Below, in pieces: positions 6,893 to 10,704 of a stretch of 10,704 nucleotides of DNA. The stretch is from contig JAESUD010000329.1 of the NCBI GenBank assembly GCA_016763335.1, positions 1 through 10,704 of the forward strand, read 5' to 3'. The position numbers and the translations under genes are program-made. Below the pieces are notes generated by a model. The model saw only the letters and a list, made by a program, of their open reading frames with translations. It did not search any database and had not been told where the DNA came from. Every line of letters starts with the position of its first letter. Position 1 is the stretch's first letter. The DNA comes from Emcibacteraceae bacterium. Its GTDB lineage: Bacteria > Pseudomonadota > Alphaproteobacteria > Sphingomonadales > Emcibacteraceae.

Positions 6893-7819
6893 TTAAGAAT
6901 CGTTATTAAGTTTCAGGCAAATATCGTCCAATTGTTCTAATGATTTATAATAGATTTTAAGGACGCCCGCTTCACCGTTTTGCGAGTCTAGTTCTATCTT
7001 TAAACCAATGGCCGTTGATAGTTCATTTTCAAAAGCAATCGTGTCAGCGTCCTTTGAAGTTCCAGCCTTAAGCTTGCTAGATTTATTTCCCATTTCCCCC
7101 GTTTTAAGGGTCTTGGCCATTTTTTCCGTTTGTCTAACGCTTAAGCTATCACGAATTACCAGTTTCGCTAATTCTTCTGGATTATCGGCTGTGATTAACG
7201 CCCGGGCATGACCCATGCTAATTAACCCGTCGCCCATCAATTTCTGAACACTATCCGGCAATGATAACAGTCTAAGCATATTGGCAATATGACTTCTGCT
7301 TTTGCCAACAGCCTTTCCGAGAACATTTTGAGTATGGGAAAATTCATCCATCAGCCGTTTATAACCCAATGCTTCTTCGATTGGGTTTAAATCATGCCGT
7401 TGAATATTTTCAATGATGGCAATTTCAAGGGCTTCCTCATCATTCAATTCTTTAATGACAACGGGAACCTTATGAAGGCCGGCTACCTGTGCCGCCCGCC
7501 ACCGTCTTTCCCCGGCAACGATCTCATATTTATTCAACCCCTTTGGGCGTACCAATAACGGTTGAATAATTCCTTTTGATTTAATCGATTCTGCCAGCTC
7601 TTTAGCCTTAGCATCATCAAAATAAATACGTGGTTGATAGCTATTAGTTACTAAGAACTCTACTGGTAATTCTCTTGGGGCATTCACGCTTGTTTCTGCG
7701 ATGGCTACTTCATCATAAGATCCTTCACGTGTATTCATTAACGAAGAAAGGCCCCTACCCAACCCCATCTTTGGTGCTGCCGTTTTTCTTGCCTTTTTAG
7801 CCTTATTCTTTTGAGCCAT
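6893..7819 (-). CDS. parB: Chromosome partitioning protein ParB (CTPase, parS-binding)
   Basis: ParB loads on parS, spreads as a CTP-dependent clamp along DNA and stimulates ParA ATPase, segregating the origin region. The 308 residues show the usual plan. A lysine-rich N-terminus is followed by GLGRGLSSL (19-27), the ParA-interacting segment. The N-terminal CTPase domain has GERRWRAA (103-110) and ENIQRHDLNPIEEA (137-150). The central helix-turn-helix parS-reading domain follows (about 165-190, GKSRSHIANMLRLLSLP), then a linker (about 235-260) and the C-terminal dimerisation domain. A perfect parS lies 1.5 kb upstream in rsmG. The ATG has AAGGA about 11 bases upstream and the gene follows parA by 42 bp. 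The end carries two tandem in-frame stops, TAA TAA (6895 down to 6890). No clear terminator follows. Confidence 0.97.
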   Translation of the reverse strand: MAQKNKAKKARKTAAPKMGLGRGLSSLMNTREGSYDEVAIAETSVNAPRELPVEFLVTNSYQPRIYFDDAKAKELAESIKSKGIIQPLLVRPKGLNKYEIVAGERRWRAAQVAGLHKVPVVIKELNDEEALEIAIIENIQRHDLNPIEEALGYKRLMDEFSHTQNVLGKAVGKSRSHIANMLRLLSLPDSVQKLMGDGLISMGHARALITADNPEELAKLVIRDSLSVRQTEKMAKTLKTGEMGNKSSKLKAGTSKDADTIAFENELSTAIGLKIELDSQNGEAGVLKIYYKSLEQLDDICLKLNNDS

Positions 7820-7861
7820 TTATTACTAAGTCCTTGTTTTTAAAACATTATTATTAATATA

Positions 7862-8677
7862 TTATGCTGCTTTTGGTTTTTTTTGTCTTCTTAATACTTC
7901 CGCAGCAAGCCCTAAATAAGCCTGACTTCCGGCACAGTGCAAATCATAAAGCAACACCGGTTTACCATGGGACGGCGCTTCAGATACCCGTACATTCCTT
8001 GGTATAACTGTTTTAAAAACCTTGTCGCCTAAATAACTTCGAACATCTAATGCGACCTGTTCTGAAAGGTTATTTCGACCATCAAACATCGTCAGAACAA
8101 TACCGCCAATTTCTAGGCTTGGGTTAAAGTTAGCCTTAACTGTTTCGATGGTTTGCAACAACAGGCTTAACCCCTCAAGAGCAAAAAATTCACATTGCAA
8201 TGGCACGATTACCGAATGGGCAGCAGCCAGTGTATTTAAGGTGAGCAAATTAAGGGACGGCGGACAATCTATTATAACATAATCAGAATTTTCCAGGACC
8301 GGATCACGAAATGCGCGGCGCAGCCGGAATGTTCTTTGTTCGGCATCAACCAGCTCAAGTTCCGCACCGGTAAGATCAATTGTTGATGGTACAAGTTTGA
8401 GCCCGGGCACAATCGTATCAACAATTGCTTCGGCCAATGATACCTCACCCATGATAACTTCATAGCTGCTTTTAGCACGGTCATTTCTCTCACGCCCTAA
8501 TCCCGTGCTGGCATTCCCCTGCGGATCCATATCAATAATCAAAACGTCCTTCTTGGTCGCCGCAAGCGCCGTCGCCAAATTAATGGTCGTCGTTGTTTTA
8601 CCAACTCCGCCTTTTTGGTTGGCGATAGCAATAATTTCCGGCTGACGATTTGCCTTCGGTGTCTTTGTGGGCAGCAT
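7862..8677 (-). CDS. parA: Chromosome partitioning ATPase ParA (Soj type)
   Basis: ParA is a Walker-type ATPase that forms ATP dimers on the nucleoid and moves ParB-parS complexes. The 271-residue, short Soj-like form has no N-terminal helix-turn-helix, as expected for a chromosomal rather than P1-type plasmid ParA. The deviant Walker A KGGVGKTT (22-29) has the signature lysine Lys22 and catalytic Lys27. Walker A' is LIIDMDPQGN (46-55; Asp49, Asp51), and Walker B is VIIDCPPS (134-141). The C-terminal IPRNVRVSEAPSHGKPV (225-241) is characteristic. About 13 polar residues precede the first strand. The ATG has GGAG about 10 bases upstream, slightly long. It sits 36 bp after rsmG and 42 bp before parB in one likely transcription unit. 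Confidence 0.97.
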   Translation of the reverse strand: MLPTKTPKANRQPEIIAIANQKGGVGKTTTTINLATALAATKKDVLIIDMDPQGNASTGLGRERNDRAKSSYEVIMGEVSLAEAIVDTIVPGLKLVPSTIDLTGAELELVDAEQRTFRLRRAFRDPVLENSDYVIIDCPPSLNLLTLNTLAAAHSVIVPLQCEFFALEGLSLLLQTIETVKANFNPSLEIGGIVLTMFDGRNNLSEQVALDVRSYLGDKVFKTVIPRNVRVSEAPSHGKPVLLYDLHCAGSQAYLGLAAEVLRRQKKPKAA

Positions 8678-8713
8678 TGCGGATAAGCTCCATTTTAATT
8701 TTGTTTTAACCAG

Positions 8714-9337
8714 TTATTTTAACCTTATCTGACTTAAGGATAAAATCATCCCCGTTTCTTCACTTTTACTTTTATATATATCAACTTTAAATTCGGCGCT
8801 TCTTTTGGCACGTTCAATTTCATCTTGTGCTTTTTCACCTTTAAGAAATAAGCACTTTGTATCAGGCGTCATAAATTTTGATGTGAGACTAAGAAGTTTT
8901 CCTAAATCCGCACAGGCCCGTGAAGTGATTAAATCTACTGGAAAAGCATCCATATTCTCGATTCTCTCGTTATGGACAATAGCATCAATTTTTGTCTTTT
9001 GAATGATTTGTTTCATAAATGAACATTTTTTTCCAACCCCTTCTATCAAGTGCACCTCGCCCGCTCCCAGAATAGAAAGAACAAGTCCCGGAAACCCCGC
9101 CCCACTGCCAAGGTCAAGTATTTTTAGGGGCTGTTTTTTCTGGTCAATATATTCAATCAACTGGGCACTGTCATAAAAATGCCTTCGCCACATATCAGAC
9201 AAAGAATTATCACTGACCAGATTTATAGCCTTTTGCCACTTAATAAGCATTTCAGAGTAACAAATAAATTTATCCATTGTTTCACGTGAAACATTGTTAA
9301 TTTTCTGAAACTCCTCCGCTGACATTATTCCAACCAT
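8714..9337 (-). CDS. rsmG: 16S rRNA (guanine527-N7)-methyltransferase RsmG
   Basis: RsmG (GidB) transfers a methyl group from S-adenosylmethionine to N7 of G527 in 16S rRNA, the streptomycin-region modification. The 207 residues show WQKAINLVS (34-42), WRRHFYDSAQL (50-60), the SAM-binding glycine loop LDLGSGAGFPG (74-84), the acidic strand end HLIEG (96-100), ITSRACADL (137-145) and FLKGEK (164-169). The ATG at 9335-9337 overlaps the mnmG stop by one base (TAATG), indicating translational coupling. An alternative ATG at 9325 would give a protein four residues shorter with a closer GGA. The N-terminal NVSRET (15-20) is encoded by the parS site embedded in the gene, so this segment is shaped by DNA-level selection. 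Confidence 0.96.
   Translation of the reverse strand: MVGIMSAEEFQKINNVSRETMDKFICYSEMLIKWQKAINLVSDNSLSDMWRRHFYDSAQLIEYIDQKKQPLKILDLGSGAGFPGLVLSILGAGEVHLIEGVGKKCSFMKQIIQKTKIDAIVHNERIENMDAFPVDLITSRACADLGKLLSLTSKFMTPDTKCLFLKGEKAQDEIERAKRSAEFKVDIYKSKSEETGMILSLSQIRLK
9278..9293. promoter_or_regulatory. parS centromere site (ParB binding site)
   Basis: TGTTTCACGTGAAACA is a perfect 16-bp palindrome identical to the bacterial parS consensus. It lies within codons 15-20 of rsmG, 1.5 kb upstream of the parB start. It is the only full parS in the window; other CACGTG occurrences lack the flanking arms. It is the nucleation point for ParB loading and marks the region to be segregated first. Confidence 0.95.
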
Positions 9338-10704
9338 TAAGCACGTGCCTTATTATTTTTACGTCTAACATGACGAAGAAGGGTTGTTAATGCTGCAGGC
9401 GTAACTCCAGATATCCGTGCCGCCGCCCCCAAAGTTGCCGGCTTTGCTTCATTTAATTTTTCTTTAACCTCATTAGACAATCCGGCAACCCCGTCATAAT
9501 CCAAATCTTTTGAAAGCAAAAGGTTCTCATCTTTACGGAAAGCGATAATATCTGCTTCCTGTCTTTCTAGATATCCGCTATAGGTCGCATCAATAACCAA
9601 CTGCTCAATGATATCAGACGGCATTTCCCTTAATTCAGGCCAAATGTTGGCTATCTGTTCAAATTCTATAGTTGGGTATGACAGCAATGTTTTTGCAGAA
9701 CGTCTGACCCCATCCTGGTTTATCTTTAAACCAAATTTCGCGCCTTCGGTTGGGCTAAGCTTTAGATTATCAAGCACTTCACCATAATGTTCGAGATGAG
9801 AAAGCTTCTCCATAAAGGCCTTTTCTCTATCTGCACAAACCAGCCCTATTTCAATGCCAAGCCTTGTTAGCCGTTGATCGGCATTGTCCGCCCGTAACTT
9901 TAATCTGTATTCAGCCCTTGATGTAAACATTCGGTAAGGTTCTTTGGTGCCCTTAGTCACTAGATCATCGATCATGACACCAATATAGGCATCTGCACGA
10001 TCAAGCAAAAATATATCTTTACCCGCTGCAGACCTCGCCGCATTGATCCCGGCCATCAAACCCTGAGCGGCTGCCTCTTCATAACCTGTGGTGCCATTAA
10101 TTTGCCCGGCAAGATATAACCCTGGCAACTTTTTGGTCTCTAGTGTCGCTAGCAATTCCTGGGGATTAACATAATCATATTCAATAGCGTAACCCGGCTG
10201 AAGTATTTCGACATTCTCAAGTCCGACTATTGACCGTATATAGGCTTCCTGAACATCCACAGGCAGTGAGGTTGATATACCGTTAGGATAGACAGTGTCT
10301 GAATCCAAACCTTCCGGCTCAAGAAAAATCTGATGCGATGTTTTATCTTTAAACCTCACGACCTTATCTTCTATTGATGGACAATAACGCGGACCCGTCC
10401 CTTCTATGTGTCCTGAATACATTGCGGACTTATGAAGGTTTTGCCTTATAATTTCATGTGTTTTTTCATTGGTGTGGGTAATATGACAATCAATTTGCCG
10501 TACCGTAATTTCTTTCGTCATAAAGGAAAATGGTATCGGTGGCGTATCGCCGGGTTGCTTGGCACATTTCGACCAGTCAATCGTCTTGGCATTTAACCTG
10601 GCGGGCGTGCCCGTTTTAAGACGTTGCAAATTAAAACCGAAGCGCTCCAGTGTTGTTGATAACCCAAGAGATGGCGGTTCGTTTTCACTTCTGATCGATT
10701 TACG
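9337..10704 (-). CDS. mnmG: tRNA U34 carboxymethylaminomethyl synthesis enzyme MnmG (C-terminal part; 5' end outside window)
   Basis: MnmG (GidA) is the FAD enzyme that works with MnmE to add the carboxymethylaminomethyl group to wobble U34 of certain tRNAs. The frame is open to the right edge, so the visible 455 residues lack roughly the first 170, including the N-terminal FAD dinucleotide motif. Visible are [11 protein letters not shown] (28-38), [17 protein letters not shown] (103-119) with Cys108 matching the conserved catalytic cysteine (E. coli Cys277), the second FAD-contact segment [20 protein letters not shown] (195-214), and [20 protein letters not shown] (249-268). The helical C-terminal domain that binds MnmE and tRNA ends in a basic tail, [12 protein letters not shown]. 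The TTG at 10629 is an internal leucine codon, not a start. Its stop overlaps the rsmG start by one base. Confidence 0.97.
   Translation of the reverse strand, partial: RKSIRSENEPPSLGLSTTLERFGFNLQRLKTGTPARLNAKTIDWSKCAKQPGDTPPIPFSFMTKEITVRQIDCHITHTNEKTHEIIRQNLHKSAMYSGHIEGTGPRYCPSIEDKVVRFKDKTSHQIFLEPEGLDSDTVYPNGISTSLPVDVQEAYIRSIVGLENVEILQPGYAIEYDYVNPQELLATLETKKLPGLYLAGQINGTTGYEEAAAQGLMAGINAARSAAGKDIFLLDRADAYIGVMIDDLVTKGTKEPYRMFTSRAEYRLKLRADNADQRLTRLGIEIGLVCADREKAFMEKLSHLEHYGEVLDNLKLSPTEGAKFGLKINQDGVRRSAKTLLSYPTIEFEQIANIWPELREMPSDIIEQLVIDATYSGYLERQEADIIAFRKDENLLLSKDLDYDGVAGLSNEVKEKLNEAKPATLGAAARISGVTPAALTTLLRHVRRKNNKARA

Noticed and set aside
6903..6910. TTATTAAG direct repeat (also at 6890-6897) at the end of parB as a regulatory repeat
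   Set aside because: It is short, AT-only and explained by the Leu-Asn-Asn codons and the tandem TAA TAA stops.
7721..7736. TTCACGTGT in parB as a possible second parS
   Set aside because: Only about 10 of 16 parS positions match, nearly all in the core and one flank, so specific ParB binding is not expected.
8272..8493. 73-codon minus-strand frame inside parA
   Set aside because: It overlaps the conserved ParA frame throughout and shows no recognisable protein features.
8673..8681. TTATCCGCA (minus strand) before parA as a DnaA box
   Set aside because: It has one mismatch to TTATCCACA, stands alone and has no cluster of boxes or AT-rich unwinding element, so there is no case for an origin here.

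Overview
The window looks like an origin-proximal chromosomal segment of an AT-rich alphaproteobacterium (roughly 40% G+C by eye; 10 of the 11 genes end in TAA). The order mnmG-rsmG-parA-parB is the arrangement usual in Alphaproteobacteria. A perfect 16-bp parS site inside rsmG shows that this is the chromosomal partition locus. I cannot name the genus.

Layout: ten of the eleven genes lie on the minus strand, so they read from right to left. From the right edge they are the C-terminal three quarters of mnmG (tRNA wobble-U34 modification), rsmG (16S rRNA m7G methyltransferase, carrying parS), parA and parB. A 119-bp promoter/operator region follows. Then comes a tight six-gene SUF iron-sulfur assembly operon: an Rrf2-family [Fe-S] regulator, sufB, sufC, sufD, sufS and sufT, with gaps of only 1 to 18 bp. 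At the left edge, on the plus strand, is the C-terminal part of a patatin-like (DUF3376-type) protein. Its stop codon abuts the sufT stop codon with no base between them.

How the genes work together: SufS draws sulfur from cysteine, SufBCD is the ATP-driven scaffold, and SufT is an accessory maturation factor. The first gene encodes a cluster-sensing repressor/activator that probably controls the operon. The promoter region has a good sigma70-type promoter, a 17-bp imperfect palindrome matching the remembered type 1 IscR core at 12 of 13 positions, and a second inverted repeat over the -10/start region. ParA, ParB and parS form the chromosome segregation system.

The window is mostly well-known housekeeping machinery, and I see no convincing undescribed system. 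The points most worth checking are the two candidate operators of the suf promoter, the lack of a clear terminator between parB and suf, the zero-gap convergent end of the suf operon, and the absence of sufA and sufE/sufU. No tRNA, rRNA, CRISPR array, insertion sequence or prophage sign was seen, and no gene-free stretch exceeds 300 bp.
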